Of a stretch of DNA of 64,000 nucleotides, positions 25,939 through 34,960 are shown piece by piece. Source of the DNA: Halorarius halobius (GTDB taxonomy: Archaea; Halobacteriota; Halobacteria; Halobacteriales; Haloarculaceae); contig NZ_CP101161.1 of assembly GCF_024298865.1 (NCBI RefSeq), positions 2,129,227 through 2,193,226 of the forward strand, read 5' to 3'. Under the pieces are notes generated by a model that was given only the letters and a program-made list of their open reading frames with translations, searched no databases and was not told the DNA's origin. Numbering within the stretch: position 1 is the stretch's first letter; every line of letters starts with the position of its first letter. Position numbers and translations under genes: made by a program.

Positions 25939-26295
25939 TCAGGCGTCTTCGACGGGTACCCGCGTCCCTCCGGTAGCGGAGGACTTCGGAAGCGTGAGCG
26001 TCAGGACGCCGCGCTCGACCGTGGCCTCGGCGTCGTCCCCTGTCACCGTGGGCGGGAGCGGGATTTCGGCGTCGAGGAACAGCGAGCGGTCCTCCCGCAG
26101 GTAGCGGAACTCGGCGGGGAGCCCCTTCTCGCGGCGGGCCTCGATGCGGAGCCGGCCGCTCTCGACGGTGACATCGACCGTGTCGGCGCTCGCGCCCGGC
26201 AGGTCGAGAACGATGCGGTAGGCGTCGTCGCTCTCGAGCAGGTCCGCGAACACCGCTTCGGGCAACTCCCGCATCGCGTCGCGAAGCGCGCTCAT
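25939..26295 (-). CDS. Small heat-shock protein (Hsp20 / alpha-crystallin)
   Basis: 118 residues, mostly one alpha-crystallin domain: AYRIVLDLPGASADTVDVTV, then ESGRLRIEARREKG, then VERGVLTLTLPKSS. The usual C-terminal IxI/V motif could be represented by TRVPVED. Small heat-shock proteins hold unfolding proteins in large oligomers. The gene precedes the AarF-like gene with a 2-bp gap, so both are probably on one transcript. It is divergent from thrB. Confidence 0.88.
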   Translation of the reverse strand: MSALRDAMRELPEAVFADLLESDDAYRIVLDLPGASADTVDVTVESGRLRIEARREKGLPAEFRYLREDRSLFLDAEIPLPPTVTGDDAEATVERGVLTLTLPKSSATGGTRVPVEDA

Positions 26296-26355
26296 GGCTC
26301 CTCGTACGGCCGGCCGGGCGAAAAAGCCCCCGGTACCGGCGGTGTGGCTTCGGGT

Positions 26356-26366
26356 AGCTTTATCGG
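26356..26366 (+). promoter_or_regulatory. thrB promoter (TATA box)
   Basis: AGCTTTATCGG, centred about 28 bp before the ATG at 26389, fits a leaderless promoter. A perfect 7-bp inverted repeat (GCCTCCC at 26369-26375 and GGGAGGC at 26382-26388) ends at the base before the start codon. It lies between the TATA box and the start codon and is more likely a DNA site than an mRNA structure if the transcript is leaderless. Confidence 0.45.
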
Positions 26367-26388
26367 GGGCCTCCCACTACGGGGAGGC

Positions 26389-27264
26389 ATGTTGACCGTG
26401 CGGGCCCCGGCGACGAGCGCGAACCTCGGAAGCGGGTTCGACGTGTTCGGGGTGGCGTTCGAGCGGCCCGCAGACGTGGTGCGTGTCGAGAAGGCCGACC
26501 GCACGACTATCGAGGTGACCGGTGTCGGCGCTCAGTACATCCCCGAGGACCCCGAGAAGAACACCGTCGGCGCCGTCGCCGAGGCGCTCGACGCGCCCGC
26601 CCACATCCGGATAGACAAGGGCGTCCGCCCGGCGTCGGGACTAGGGTCGTCGGCCGCCAGCGCCGCCGGCGCGGCGGTTGCGCTCAACGAACTGTACGAC
26701 CGCGGCAAGACGCGGGAGGAACTGGTCCCCATCGCCGCCGAGGGGGAGGCGGTGGTGTCGGGCGACGCCCACGCGGACAACGTCGCCCCCTCCATCCTCG
26801 GCGGGTTCACCATCGCTCGCTCCGACGGCGTCACGAACCTCCGGACGGACCTGCCGATGGTCGCCTGTCTCCCCGAGATCGTCGTCTCGACGCGAGACGC
26901 CCGCCGCGTCGTCCCCGACGGCGCGCGGATGGACGAGGTGGTGGAGACGGTGGGCAACGCCGCCACCCTCACCGCTGGGATGGCCCGTTCGGACCCCGGA
27001 CTGGTGGGTCGGGGGATGGACGACCCCATCGTCACTCCTGCCCGAGCGGAACTCATCGACGGCTACGCCGCCGTCCGGGAGGCGGCGTTCGAGGCCGGCG
27101 CGACGGGCGTCACCATCTCCGGGGCGGGGCCGGCGGTGCTGTCGGTCTGTCGGGAGGGGACTCGCCGGAAGGTTGCGGCGGCGATGGTCGACGCCTTCGC
27201 GGACGCGGGTGTCGAGGCCCGCGCCTACCAGACCCGAGTGGGGGACGGCGCGCGGGTGTACTGA
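26389..27264 (+). CDS. thrB: Homoserine kinase
   Basis: 291 residues, GHMP kinase. It phosphorylates homoserine on the way to threonine. The N-terminal VRAPATSANLGSGFDVFG and the ATP-binding loop RPASGLGSSAASAAGAAVAL are characteristic, as is the C-terminal GVTISGAGPAVLSV. The ATG at 26389 gives the standard MLTVRAPATSANLG start. It is a single gene here; other threonine genes are not in the window. Confidence 0.94.
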   Translation: MLTVRAPATSANLGSGFDVFGVAFERPADVVRVEKADRTTIEVTGVGAQYIPEDPEKNTVGAVAEALDAPAHIRIDKGVRPASGLGSSAASAAGAAVALNELYDRGKTREELVPIAAEGEAVVSGDAHADNVAPSILGGFTIARSDGVTNLRTDLPMVACLPEIVVSTRDARRVVPDGARMDEVVETVGNAATLTAGMARSDPGLVGRGMDDPIVTPARAELIDGYAAVREAAFEAGATGVTISGAGPAVLSVCREGTRRKVAAAMVDAFADAGVEARAYQTRVGDGARVY

Positions 27265-27582
27265 CCGGTGTGGCGAGCAGGCGGGACGGTCCGCTCGTTC
27301 CCGGCCGGTGTCCCACGCTACAGCCTCGTGCGACCGGGGCGACGGTTACGTCACGGGACCGGTGGCCGCGGTTTCCGTGATAAGGTTCGGGGTGGAGCGT
27401 CTGCTTTGCGACCTCCGTGCCGGGTTCGGTGTCGACTGCGCTCGGATTCACCCCGCCGTTGGCGCCGATATTGCTCTGACGGGTGGTTCCGGTCGACGCC
27501 GCCGTCCGCCCGTGCGCTTAAACACCCGGGCACTCACCCCGCAACGCTTTAACTGGTCGGTTGTCCATACGCCGATAGATCC
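27265..27582 (+). other. Intergenic gap, 318 bp
   Basis: No gene of convincing length or composition is seen. The right end holds CGCTTTAACTGG near 27547, a TATA-like element about 32 bp before the GTG of the next gene. The rest is GC-rich with no clear hairpin or repeat. Confidence 0.5.
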
Positions 27583-29574
27583 GTGACGACTAGCAAAGCG
27601 CACAGTCACCCAGGCGACACCGGGGCGTCGGTGGATCTCGGCCGCACCGAGCAGAAGGCCACCATCGTCGCTTCGCTTCTCGGTGGCCTCGCCGGAGCGG
27701 GGCTCATCTACGTCGCGTTCAAGCCCCTCTACCTCCGGTACATGGCTCTCGTGCTCGGCATCGGACCGGGGTCGAAGACCCGCGGCGTCATCGCGTTCGT
27801 CTCGGTCGCCGCGTTCTTCGGCGTCCTGTTCGGCGCGTTCGCCGCCCGCCACGGCGCCACTGTCACCCGGAACTTCATGGCGTTCGCCAAGAGTTCCGGA
27901 GCGACCCGGGCCGTCCTGGGGCCGTTGTTCAAGCGTGCACCGCTCACCACGACCACCACCCTCCTCGGTCTCGTCTACGGCGCCGTTCTCGGCCCGCTCG
28001 TCGGCCGCATCGCCGTGCCGGCGCTCGTGCTCGGTGCGACGCCGTTCAGCTACGAACTCCCGCGGAACGCCCCCGAACCGATACTCGGCTTCCTGGTGTT
28101 CGGCGGCGTCCTCGGGTTCACGTACGGGCGTATCGTCGAGCGCGGCGGCTCGTTCCCCGTCGGCTCGGGCGTCCTGCTGGGCAACAGGAGCATCCAGGCG
28201 CTCGTGTTCGGCCCGCTCGTCGGGGCCGCGGCCGGCGCCGCGGTGTTTCTCGTACTCGTGCCGGGCCATCTCGCGTCGCTGGCGCTCGTCGTCGGCGTCC
28301 GTCCGACGCCGCCGCGTGCGCTCGCCGTCTGGGCGGTCGGCTCGTTCGTCCTCTCGCTTCTGTTCGCGTTCACCGCCGCCCGCACCGTCTCGAAGGGCGA
28401 CGGCTACGTGAAGGGCGTCGCCTCCGCCGGGTTCGCGTACGGGGTCATCCTCGCGGTCGGGCTCGGGATGCTCGCGGTGCCCCACTACACCTCTCAGCTC
28501 ACGGAGTGGAGCATCCAGGTGCCGAACACGAACCTCGGCACCATCGTCGGCTACATCGCCTACGGGACGTTCCTGGGTGCGGCGTACGGCTCGGCGAAAC
28601 AGAGCGGCTCCGTCCTCCCGCGGGTCGTCCGTGACCATCCCTGGGCGGTCGCCTTCTCGTCGCTTCTGGGCGGGTTCCTCGGCGGGAGCGTCGTCTATCA
28701 GGCCGCGGGCCACGCCCAGCTACTGTTCTACGGCTCGCTGGTCGGCTACGCCGGCTCGGTTCCGCGGTCGTGGGCCGTCTGGATGGGGCTGACGCTCGTG
28801 CTCGGCGTGTTCTACGTCCGCTACGTCCGGCCGCGCGACACCTCGCCCGGCTATCTCTGGCGGTCGACACGCCGCGGACTCGGGTACGGGTTCGTCGTCG
28901 GCGTGCTCGTGGGGCTCATCCTCGTCCCCGCGCTCGTCTCGGCCACCACCCGGTTCACGCTCCCGGTTCCGTACCTCAACCCGCTCGTGCTCGCCGGCTA
29001 CACGCTGTTCGGCGGCGTCGTCGGCGCCGGCTTCGGCGCGAGCGTCGAGGAGCGGGGGCTGGCCGTCGGCGCCCGCAAGACGAAGGGTGTCGTGTTCGGC
29101 TCGCTTCTGGGTGGCCTGCTCGCCGGCCTGTTCGTCCACCAGCTCGCCGGCCCCGTGTTCATCCAGTTTTTCGGTTCGCTGGTCGAGGTGGCCGGCTCCG
29201 TGGCGAAGTCGTGGGCCGTCTGGCTCATCGCCTGTCTCGTGTTCGGCGCCGTGTTCGCCCGCATCACCGCGGGCAACCTCAACGGCTACGTCGACTCGCT
29301 GGAGACGGCGACCGAGACCAACCCGGATCTGAACGCCGTCCTCGGGGGGCTGATGGAGCGGGCGCCCGTCACCACGACGGCGGCGCTGATGGGCGTCGCC
29401 TACGGGGCGGCGCTGGCCGTCGTCGTCGGCGCGCTCGCGCTCCCGCTGGTCGTCACCGCCGTGACGACGTTCACGTTCCCCGTCGGCTACGCGATGAACC
29501 TCGCGTACCTGACGGGGTTCGTCCTGTTCGGCGGACTGCTCGGTGCCGGCTACGGCTCGATGGTCGAGTTCTGA
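27583..29574 (+). CDS. Large multi-pass membrane protein with four internal repeats
   Basis: 663 residues with a GTG start supported by a TATA-like element 32 bp upstream. The chain is Gly/Ala/Val-rich with about 16 hydrophobic helices. Four repeats of about 160 residues can be read, each ending in the same signature: FGGVLGFTYGRIVERGG, YGTFLGAAYGSAKQSG, FGGVVGAGFGASVEERG and FGGLLGAGYGSMVEF. The repeats often begin with a SLLGGLAG-like helix (SLLGGLAGAG, SSLLGGFLGGS, SLLGGLLAG), and SWAVWM/SWAVWL recurs in the last two. No transporter family is recognised. The glycine-zipper-like helices suggest a tightly packed bundle. Confidence 0.75.
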   Translation: MTTSKAHSHPGDTGASVDLGRTEQKATIVASLLGGLAGAGLIYVAFKPLYLRYMALVLGIGPGSKTRGVIAFVSVAAFFGVLFGAFAARHGATVTRNFMAFAKSSGATRAVLGPLFKRAPLTTTTTLLGLVYGAVLGPLVGRIAVPALVLGATPFSYELPRNAPEPILGFLVFGGVLGFTYGRIVERGGSFPVGSGVLLGNRSIQALVFGPLVGAAAGAAVFLVLVPGHLASLALVVGVRPTPPRALAVWAVGSFVLSLLFAFTAARTVSKGDGYVKGVASAGFAYGVILAVGLGMLAVPHYTSQLTEWSIQVPNTNLGTIVGYIAYGTFLGAAYGSAKQSGSVLPRVVRDHPWAVAFSSLLGGFLGGSVVYQAAGHAQLLFYGSLVGYAGSVPRSWAVWMGLTLVLGVFYVRYVRPRDTSPGYLWRSTRRGLGYGFVVGVLVGLILVPALVSATTRFTLPVPYLNPLVLAGYTLFGGVVGAGFGASVEERGLAVGARKTKGVVFGSLLGGLLAGLFVHQLAGPVFIQFFGSLVEVAGSVAKSWAVWLIACLVFGAVFARITAGNLNGYVDSLETATETNPDLNAVLGGLMERAPVTTTAALMGVAYGAALAVVVGALALPLVVTAVTTFTFPVGYAMNLAYLTGFVLFGGLLGAGYGSMVEF

Positions 29575-29674
29575 CACCGGTTCGCTCGGGCCGGCGAACC
29601 GTCTCGTGGCTCCGGCGCCCGGTGGGTGTGTCCGATACAGCGGTGGGAGGCTCGCTACCTACCTGCGGTCTACT

Positions 29675-30139
29675 TCACTCCAGCGGCTGTGCGAACTCGA
29701 CCTGTTTCGGGCGGAACCCCGTATCGCGGTAGAACCGGCGTGCGCCCTCGTTGTGCCATTCGCACGCGACCGTGAGGTGGTCACACCCCCGCTCGCGGGC
29801 CAGTTCTTTCACCCGGTCGACGATTTGCGTGCCGTGGCCCCGGCCCCGGTGTCCGTCGTCGACAGCGATGTTCACGATGCGGAGGTACCGAGAGTAGCGT
29901 CGCGACGGGTGGTGTCCTTCACGGAGCGTGACGAACCCGATGGTCTCGTCCTCGTGAACGACGAGGTAGTCGGTTACCGCCCCGTCGTCGAGATGCGCGC
30001 GGAAACCGTCGTGGGCACGGTCGTCGACGTCGTCGACGAGTTCGTTCAGTTCGTCGTGTGCCTCCATCGCGGTCGCGAGCGAGTGCCAGCGCTCGACGAG
30101 CGCGTCGAGGTCATCCGCAGTGGCTTCGACGAGTTCCAT
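29675..30139 (-). CDS. GNAT family N-acetyltransferase
   Basis: 154 residues. Motif A is clear as IVNIAVDDGHRGRGHGTQIV, the R-G-x-G-H-G-T loop that grips acetyl-CoA, and motif B is HLTVACEWHNEGARRFYRDT. It starts MELVEATADDLDALVERWHS. It is not close to the tandem pair at 17.2-18.2 kb. The acceptor is unknown. It is the last gene on the minus strand before the TrkA cluster. Confidence 0.83.
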   Translation of the reverse strand: MELVEATADDLDALVERWHSLATAMEAHDELNELVDDVDDRAHDGFRAHLDDGAVTDYLVVHEDETIGFVTLREGHHPSRRYSRYLRIVNIAVDDGHRGRGHGTQIVDRVKELARERGCDHLTVACEWHNEGARRFYRDTGFRPKQVEFAQPLE

Positions 30140-30214
30140 ACTCCGGTCCCACGGCCCTCCCCCTTCAGGGTTCGTCAGGTGTGGTGCACCATGGCGGACA
30201 TCGTAGCGTGGGTG

Positions 30215-30451
30215 CTACTCCATCGCGATGTACGTCTGGGTGTCCTCGACGCCCTCGAGGTTCTGGACCTGCGTGGCGGCGATGTCCTTCACGTCGGCGG
30301 GCGAGTCGACCGACAGTTTGGCGATGAGGTCGACGTCGCCGGCGACGATGTGGACGCTCTCGACGCCGTCGATGCCGCCGATTTCGTCCTTCAGGTCGTC
30401 GGCGTCGCCGGTGTACGCCTTCACCATCACGTACGCGTGGACGACGCTCAT
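30215..30451 (-). CDS. Stand-alone Lrp/AsnC ligand-binding (RAM) domain, downstream of trkA
   Basis: 78 residues, equal to the effector domain of Lrp/AsnC regulators without the HTH: VHAYVMVKAYTGDADDL, VESVHIVAGDVDLIAKLSVD and the ending TQTYIAME. It would sense a small ligand as a dimer or higher oligomer and cannot bind DNA by itself. Its ATG overlaps the stop of trkA (ATGA), so it is made together with TrkA. Coupling of ligand sensing to potassium transport is an inference from this context. Confidence 0.85.
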   Translation of the reverse strand: MSVVHAYVMVKAYTGDADDLKDEIGGIDGVESVHIVAGDVDLIAKLSVDSPADVKDIAATQVQNLEGVEDTQTYIAME

Positions 30452-31137
30452 GCGCTCCCCCCCGCCGGAACCCGGCGACCCGTCTCACCGACGATGAGGC
30501 GGCGCACGTCGGTCAGATGTTCGTAGTCCGCGAGGATGACGACCCTGTCGCCCGTCTCCAGCGACTCGTCGTCGCTGGGCAACTGGAAGGTGCCGCCCTG
30601 CTTCCCGAACGCGAGCAGTCGGGAGTCAGCGGGCAGTTCTAGCTCCGAGAGCGTGTAGCCGCGCATCGGCGACCCCTCGGTGACGGTCAACTCGACTATC
30701 TGGAGATGCTGGGCCACGTCCGCGATGGCCCGGATCGACCCCCCCAGCAGGGCGTTCTTGGCGACGACGGCGCCGAGTCGTTCGGGGTACACTACCTCGT
30801 CGACGTCGCTTGCGTACTTCCGGAGCACGTACTCGTCGTAGTCGGAGGCGGCCCGCAACACGGTGCGACAGCCGTGGGACTTAGCTATCATGCAGGCGAT
30901 GACGTTCACGTCGAACTCGCCCGAGAGCGCCGCCAGCCCGTCGGCTGAATCGAGGTCGAGGTCGACGAGCACCTCCTCCTGGGAGCCGTCACCCTTCACG
31001 ACGTCGTACCCCTCGGACTCCAGCCGGTCGACCTTCTTCCGGTCCGGCTCGACGAGCGTCACCTCGTGGCCTTCCTCGCGGAGGACGCGCGCGGTCCGCA
31101 TCCCGACGCGTCCTGCACCCACGATAACGAATCGCAT
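30448..31137 (-). CDS. trkA: TrkA-type potassium uptake regulatory protein
   Basis: 229 residues. An N-terminal RCK domain binds NAD(H) by MRFVIVGAGRVGMRTA with acidic VEPDRKK after the second strand. A C-terminal RCK_C domain runs from about residue 145 (IVELTVTEGSPMRGYTLSEL) to VVILADYEHL. It would gate a membrane K+ channel (TrkH/KtrB type), which is not in the window. It shares a divergent promoter region with a second Lrp-like gene and is translationally coupled to the first. Confidence 0.9.
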   Translation of the reverse strand: MRFVIVGAGRVGMRTARVLREEGHEVTLVEPDRKKVDRLESEGYDVVKGDGSQEEVLVDLDLDSADGLAALSGEFDVNVIACMIAKSHGCRTVLRAASDYDEYVLRKYASDVDEVVYPERLGAVVAKNALLGGSIRAIADVAQHLQIVELTVTEGSPMRGYTLSELELPADSRLLAFGKQGGTFQLPSDDESLETGDRVVILADYEHLTDVRRLIVGETGRRVPAGGSA

Positions 31138-31221
31138 GGGAACTGTTACGATGGAGGGGGACAAATGCCTTGCCCCGACGCCGGCCAAAGGTTTTTGCTC
31201 GGACCCGGTGAATCGCCGTGC
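31138..31221. promoter_or_regulatory. Divergent promoter of trkA and an Lrp-like gene
   Basis: The 84-bp intergenic region has a TATA-like GTTTTTGC near 31191-31198, preceded by CCAAAG, at 28 bp from the plus-strand ATG, and GCATTTG near 31165-31171 (minus strand) at about 30 bp from the trkA ATG. Both spacings fit leaderless transcription. Confidence 0.45.
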
Positions 31222-31452
31222 ATGGTGCGAGCGTTTATCATGGTAAAAGCTGACGCGGGCGATGCCGAACCGCTCGCTGACGCGGTGGCCGACCTCCAGT
31301 ACGTCACCGAGGCGCACGTCGTCGCGGGCGAGTTCGACGTCATCGCGGAGGCCGAGGCGCCCGAGGTCCGGGACGTGATGCACACGGCCGCGACCGAGAT
31401 TCGGGAGCTGTCGGGCGTCGCCGACACGAAGACGTACGTCTGTCTCGAGTAG
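31222..31452 (+). CDS. Stand-alone Lrp/AsnC ligand-binding (RAM) domain, divergent from trkA
   Basis: 76 residues: MVRAFIMVKADAGDAEPLAD, VTEAHVVAGEFDVIAEAEA and TKTYVCLE. It is the same domain as the gene on the other side of trkA, and the two share the pattern of MVKA, VAGxxD and TxTY. No HTH is present. The gene stops one base before the stop of the convergent E1-alpha gene. I infer that the two small proteins respond to related ligands, perhaps as hetero-oligomers. Confidence 0.85.
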   Translation: MVRAFIMVKADAGDAEPLADAVADLQYVTEAHVVAGEFDVIAEAEAPEVRDVMHTAATEIRELSGVADTKTYVCLE

Positions 31453-32496
31453 CTACCGCTCGACGCCGTCCACGTCGTGTCGCTCGACGTGGCCCCGGAG
31501 CCACTCCCGCTGGTCGGCCAGCCGCGGCGGCACCTCCTCGTACACGTACTCGAACACCTCGTCGGGCCCCGGTTCGGGTTCGGCCTCGGCACGCTCGACT
31601 GCCTCGTCGAGTTCGTCGTCGGCCTCGGCGGCGAACCGGTCGCGGGTCGCCCCGTCGACGACGCCCTCCGCGAGCAGGAACTCCTCGTAGCGGTCCAGCG
31701 GGTCCCGCGTCCGCCAGTCGGGGAACTCCGCGGCGTCCTCGTACCGCGATGGGTCGTCGCTGGTCGTGTGTGGCCCCTGCCGGTAGGTGAGCGACTCCAC
31801 GAGGAACGGCTCTCCCTCGCGGGCGCCCTCGATGGCCGACTCGACGGCCTCCAGCACAGCGAGCGGGTCCATCCCGTCGACCTGCTCGCCGTCGAACCCG
31901 TACGCCTCGGCCTTCGCGGCGATGGAGTCGCTCCGGGTCTGGCGCTCGCGGGGCATCGAGATGGCCCAGCCGTTGTTCTCACAGAAGAAGACGGCGGGCG
32001 CATCGAACACGCCGGCGAAGTTGAGCCCCTCGTGGAAGTCCCCCTCGGACGTGGCTCCGTCTCCGAAGTACGCGACGGCGACGCCGTCGTCGTCCTCGTA
32101 GTTCATCGCCATCGCCGCCCCGGCCGCGTGGGGTATCTGGGTGGCGATGGGCACCGCCTGTGGGAAGTTGGGGACGTCGTGGCCGGAGACGTACTCGGGG
32201 AAGCCGCGCCGGAAGAGGAGCACGTCGCTCATCGGGACGCCGCGGGCTATCTGCATCGCGTTCGAGCGGTAGGTGGGGAACAGCCAGTCGTCGTCGGCCA
32301 TCGCGTGGGCCGCCCCGACCTGTGACGCCTCCGCCCCCTGGAACGGTGGGTAGCCGGACATCCAGCCCCGCCGCTGGAGTGCGAGCGCCCGCTCGTCGAA
32401 CCGACGGGCACGGACCATATCGCGCAGGAGGCGACGCGCCCGGTCGGCCGAGACGGGCGTGTCGTCGAGGCTCCGTTCGCCGATGACCCGGTGCAT
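31453..32496 (-). CDS. Thiamin-diphosphate dehydrogenase E1 component, alpha subunit
   Basis: 347 residues. The ThDP/Mg motif is GDGATSEGDFHEGLNFAGVF followed by ENNGWAIS, and the phosphorylation-loop region is YRQGPHTTSDDPSRY. It is the alpha half of a 2-oxoacid (pyruvate or branched-chain) dehydrogenase E1. No beta subunit, E2 or E3 adjoins it, unlike usual operons. A second alpha-type gene lies at 43.2-44.4 kb. The substrate is open; branched-chain 2-oxoacids are one possibility. Confidence 0.88.
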   Translation of the reverse strand: MHRVIGERSLDDTPVSADRARRLLRDMVRARRFDERALALQRRGWMSGYPPFQGAEASQVGAAHAMADDDWLFPTYRSNAMQIARGVPMSDVLLFRRGFPEYVSGHDVPNFPQAVPIATQIPHAAGAAMAMNYEDDDGVAVAYFGDGATSEGDFHEGLNFAGVFDAPAVFFCENNGWAISMPRERQTRSDSIAAKAEAYGFDGEQVDGMDPLAVLEAVESAIEGAREGEPFLVESLTYRQGPHTTSDDPSRYEDAAEFPDWRTRDPLDRYEEFLLAEGVVDGATRDRFAAEADDELDEAVERAEAEPEPGPDEVFEYVYEEVPPRLADQREWLRGHVERHDVDGVER

Positions 32497-32664
32497 ACCC
32501 CGGTGTGACCCGCCCGCCCCAAAGCGGTTTCGTTACTCGTCGCCGCCGAACCAACGAATCCTGCAGAGCGACCAAGGCAGGGGATAAAACCAACGGCCGG
32601 CTCGGGAGTCAATACGATGAATATAAGGTGTTCCGTTGGATACCCATGACAGACACGCTCACAC

Positions 32665-33666
32665 ATGAGTCTGGTTCCCACTCTCGTCGATACCGTCGTC
32701 GGAGCGCCGTTCCGCGTCGCGGATGCCGCCGTCGGTGGGTCGCTACAGACCGCGGGGATCTGCACCGACCACGACCCAACCCACCTGGAACCCGACTACA
32801 CGGACGAGCACTCGGAGTACGTCGACGTCGCCGGCACCAGCGTCCACTACCGCGACGAGGGGTCGGGGCCGACGCTTTTGTTGCTCCACGGCACCTTCTC
32901 GTCGCTCCACACTTGGGACGAGTGGACCGAGCGACTGAAATCCGAGTACCGGGTGGTCCGCGTCGACCTTCCGGGGCACGGGCTCACGGGTCCCCACGAC
33001 GGGTTCGGACACAACATGGCCGGGATGACTGCCTTCCTCGAGGCGTTCTGTGCGGAACTCGGCCTCGACGACTTCGCCGTCGTCGGCAACTCCCGCGGCG
33101 GGGCGGTCGCGTGGCGCTACGTGCTCGACTACGACCGCGCCGAGCGACTCGTGCTCATCGACGCGATGGGATTCCCGATGAACCCGCCGACGCCGCTCCT
33201 GAACCTGCTTTCTGTCCCTGGGTTCACGGAAGCGTTCCGCTGGCTCACCCCCGAGTGGTTCATCGCCCGCGCCGTCCGCGAGGTGTACGGCGACGCCGAG
33301 CGCATCGCCCCCGGCACGGTCGAGCGCTACCACGACCTGATGCTCCACGAGGGGAACCGCGCGGCCGTGATGGACATCCTGCGCCGGGACATGGTCGACC
33401 CGGAGCTCCGCTACGACGAACTCTCCGAGGTGGACGTGCCGACGCTCGTGATGTGGGGTGAACTCGACCCCTGGCTCCCGCCGGAGTGGGCGACCCGGTT
33501 CCGCGAGGAGATTCCCGACGCCGAGTGTATCACCTACGAGGGCGTCGGTCACGCCCCGATGGAGGAGACGCCCGCGAAGTCGGCCGCGGACCTCGACGCC
33601 TTCCTCGACACGTGGCGCGCACCGGTCTCCGTCGAGGTAGAGGCCCCCGAGCGCGTCGCCGAGTAG
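32665..33666 (+). CDS. Alpha/beta hydrolase
   Basis: 333 residues with the canonical fold. The oxyanion loop is LLLLHGTFSS, the nucleophile elbow GNSRGG (Ser), the acid ELDPW (Asp) and the catalytic His GVGHAPMEE. An N-terminal extension of about 60 residues precedes the core and has no signal peptide. Epoxide hydrolase, haloalkane dehalogenase and lipase are all possible from this fold; I cannot choose. The upstream region, with GATGAATATAAGG near 32617-32629, is AT-rich and probably holds the promoter. Confidence 0.87.
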   Translation: MSLVPTLVDTVVGAPFRVADAAVGGSLQTAGICTDHDPTHLEPDYTDEHSEYVDVAGTSVHYRDEGSGPTLLLLHGTFSSLHTWDEWTERLKSEYRVVRVDLPGHGLTGPHDGFGHNMAGMTAFLEAFCAELGLDDFAVVGNSRGGAVAWRYVLDYDRAERLVLIDAMGFPMNPPTPLLNLLSVPGFTEAFRWLTPEWFIARAVREVYGDAERIAPGTVERYHDLMLHEGNRAAVMDILRRDMVDPELRYDELSEVDVPTLVMWGELDPWLPPEWATRFREEIPDAECITYEGVGHAPMEETPAKSAADLDAFLDTWRAPVSVEVEAPERVAE

Positions 33667-33673
33667 AGCCCGC

Positions 33674-34852
33674 CTAGTTCGTCGTCACCAACTCGACCAC
33701 GTCGCGGGCGTCGAGTTCGTGGTCGGTGCCGACCTGCCTGCCGTTCCGGCAGTCGATGCCGTGGAGCAGGCCGTCACCGAGGTCGGAGTGGATGTGGTAC
33801 GCGAAGTCCTCGGTCGTCGATTCCGGCGGCAACAGGAAGCAGTCGCGGAACTCGCCGTCGGTGCTGGCGCTCCCGGGGAACACGGGGACGTAGCCGAGCA
33901 CGTCGAACAGCGCCGCCTCCAGGGACTGCTGGACGCCCGTTCCGCCGTAGGCGTCGAGGAACGCACGGACGTCGTCGAGTCCCTGCCGCTGGTCGTCGCT
34001 CACCTCGCCGACGACGTCGAACTCGGCGTCGCCGGGCGTGTAGTCGACGACGCCCGCGTCGTCGGCGTTTTTCAGCGCCTTCTCGGCGTGGGCGCTCGCG
34101 GGGACGATGTCGAGGTGGTCGTAGTCGGGGTCGGCGAGTAGCTCCTCGTAGTTCGCCTGCGCCTCCGGGGTGTCCATCTTGTTGGCGGCGACGAGGATGG
34201 GTTTCGTCTCCCGCCGTATCTCCCGGGCCAGCCGTTCGGCGTCGGCGTCGTCCCACGTCGAGGGGTCGAGTTCCAGATTCAGGCGGAGGACGAGCCGTTT
34301 CACCTCGTCGTCGGTGATACCGAACGCCGACATCTGTTCCGCGATGACGGCCTCGATGTCCGTCTCCGCGACGTGGTGGGCGTCGGCGTAGGCGTCGAGC
34401 GCCTTCTCCAGTATTTCGAGATACCACATGTCGAGTTCGTCCTCGAGGAAGTCGACGTCCGCTCGCGGGTCGTGGCCCTCGGTGGGTTCGCCCTCGGCGT
34501 CCGTCTGCCCGGAGAAGTCGACGACGTGGACCAGCACGTCCGCCTCGTTGAGGTCGGTCAGGAACTGGTTGCCGAGCCCCTTCCCCTCGTGAGCGCCCGG
34601 AATCAGGCCGGCCACGTCGACGAGTTCGACGGGGACGAACCGGGTGCCGTCGCGGCAGACGCCCACCGACGGCGAGCAGGTGGTGTCGAACTCCGGGGCC
34701 GCACAGTCGACGCGGACGTACGCCTCCCCCACCGAGGGGTCGATGGTCGTGAACGGGTACGCACCCTCGGGCACGTCGTTCATCGTCGCCGCGTTGAAGA
34801 ACGTCGACTTGCCCACCGAGGGCTTGCCGACGAGGCCGATGGTGTAGCTCAT
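33674..34852 (-). CDS. ychF: YchF/Obg-type redox-regulated ATPase
   Basis: 392 residues. The P-loop is GLVGKPSVGKSTFFNAAT, the switch region VELVDVAGLIPGAHEGKGLG and the base-specifying motif AANKMDTPEA. A TGS domain forms the C-terminus (DFAYHIHSDLGDGLLHGIDC), as in the archaeal branch of the YchF family. The protein hydrolyses ATP or GTP and associates with ribosomes. It is divergent from rtcA with about 110 bp between starts and converges with the alpha/beta hydrolase, whose stop is 7 bp away. Confidence 0.92.
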   Translation of the reverse strand: MSYTIGLVGKPSVGKSTFFNAATMNDVPEGAYPFTTIDPSVGEAYVRVDCAAPEFDTTCSPSVGVCRDGTRFVPVELVDVAGLIPGAHEGKGLGNQFLTDLNEADVLVHVVDFSGQTDAEGEPTEGHDPRADVDFLEDELDMWYLEILEKALDAYADAHHVAETDIEAVIAEQMSAFGITDDEVKRLVLRLNLELDPSTWDDADAERLAREIRRETKPILVAANKMDTPEAQANYEELLADPDYDHLDIVPASAHAEKALKNADDAGVVDYTPGDAEFDVVGEVSDDQRQGLDDVRAFLDAYGGTGVQQSLEAALFDVLGYVPVFPGSASTDGEFRDCFLLPPESTTEDFAYHIHSDLGDGLLHGIDCRNGRQVGTDHELDARDVVELVTTN

Positions 34853-34960
34853 TACGCGAACGGGGAGCCTCCCGCGTTTCAGCGTTTCCACACGCCGGCA
34901 GTGTGGTACGTGAGGGCCTGCCGGGGACGGGCTTTTGTCCGCGGGCGGTCGACTCGGAGT

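Noticed and set aside
24266..26104. A 612-codon plus-strand open frame opposite the AarF-like gene
   Set aside because: It mirrors the kinase and Hsp20 codons; the minus-strand proteins carry all the motifs.
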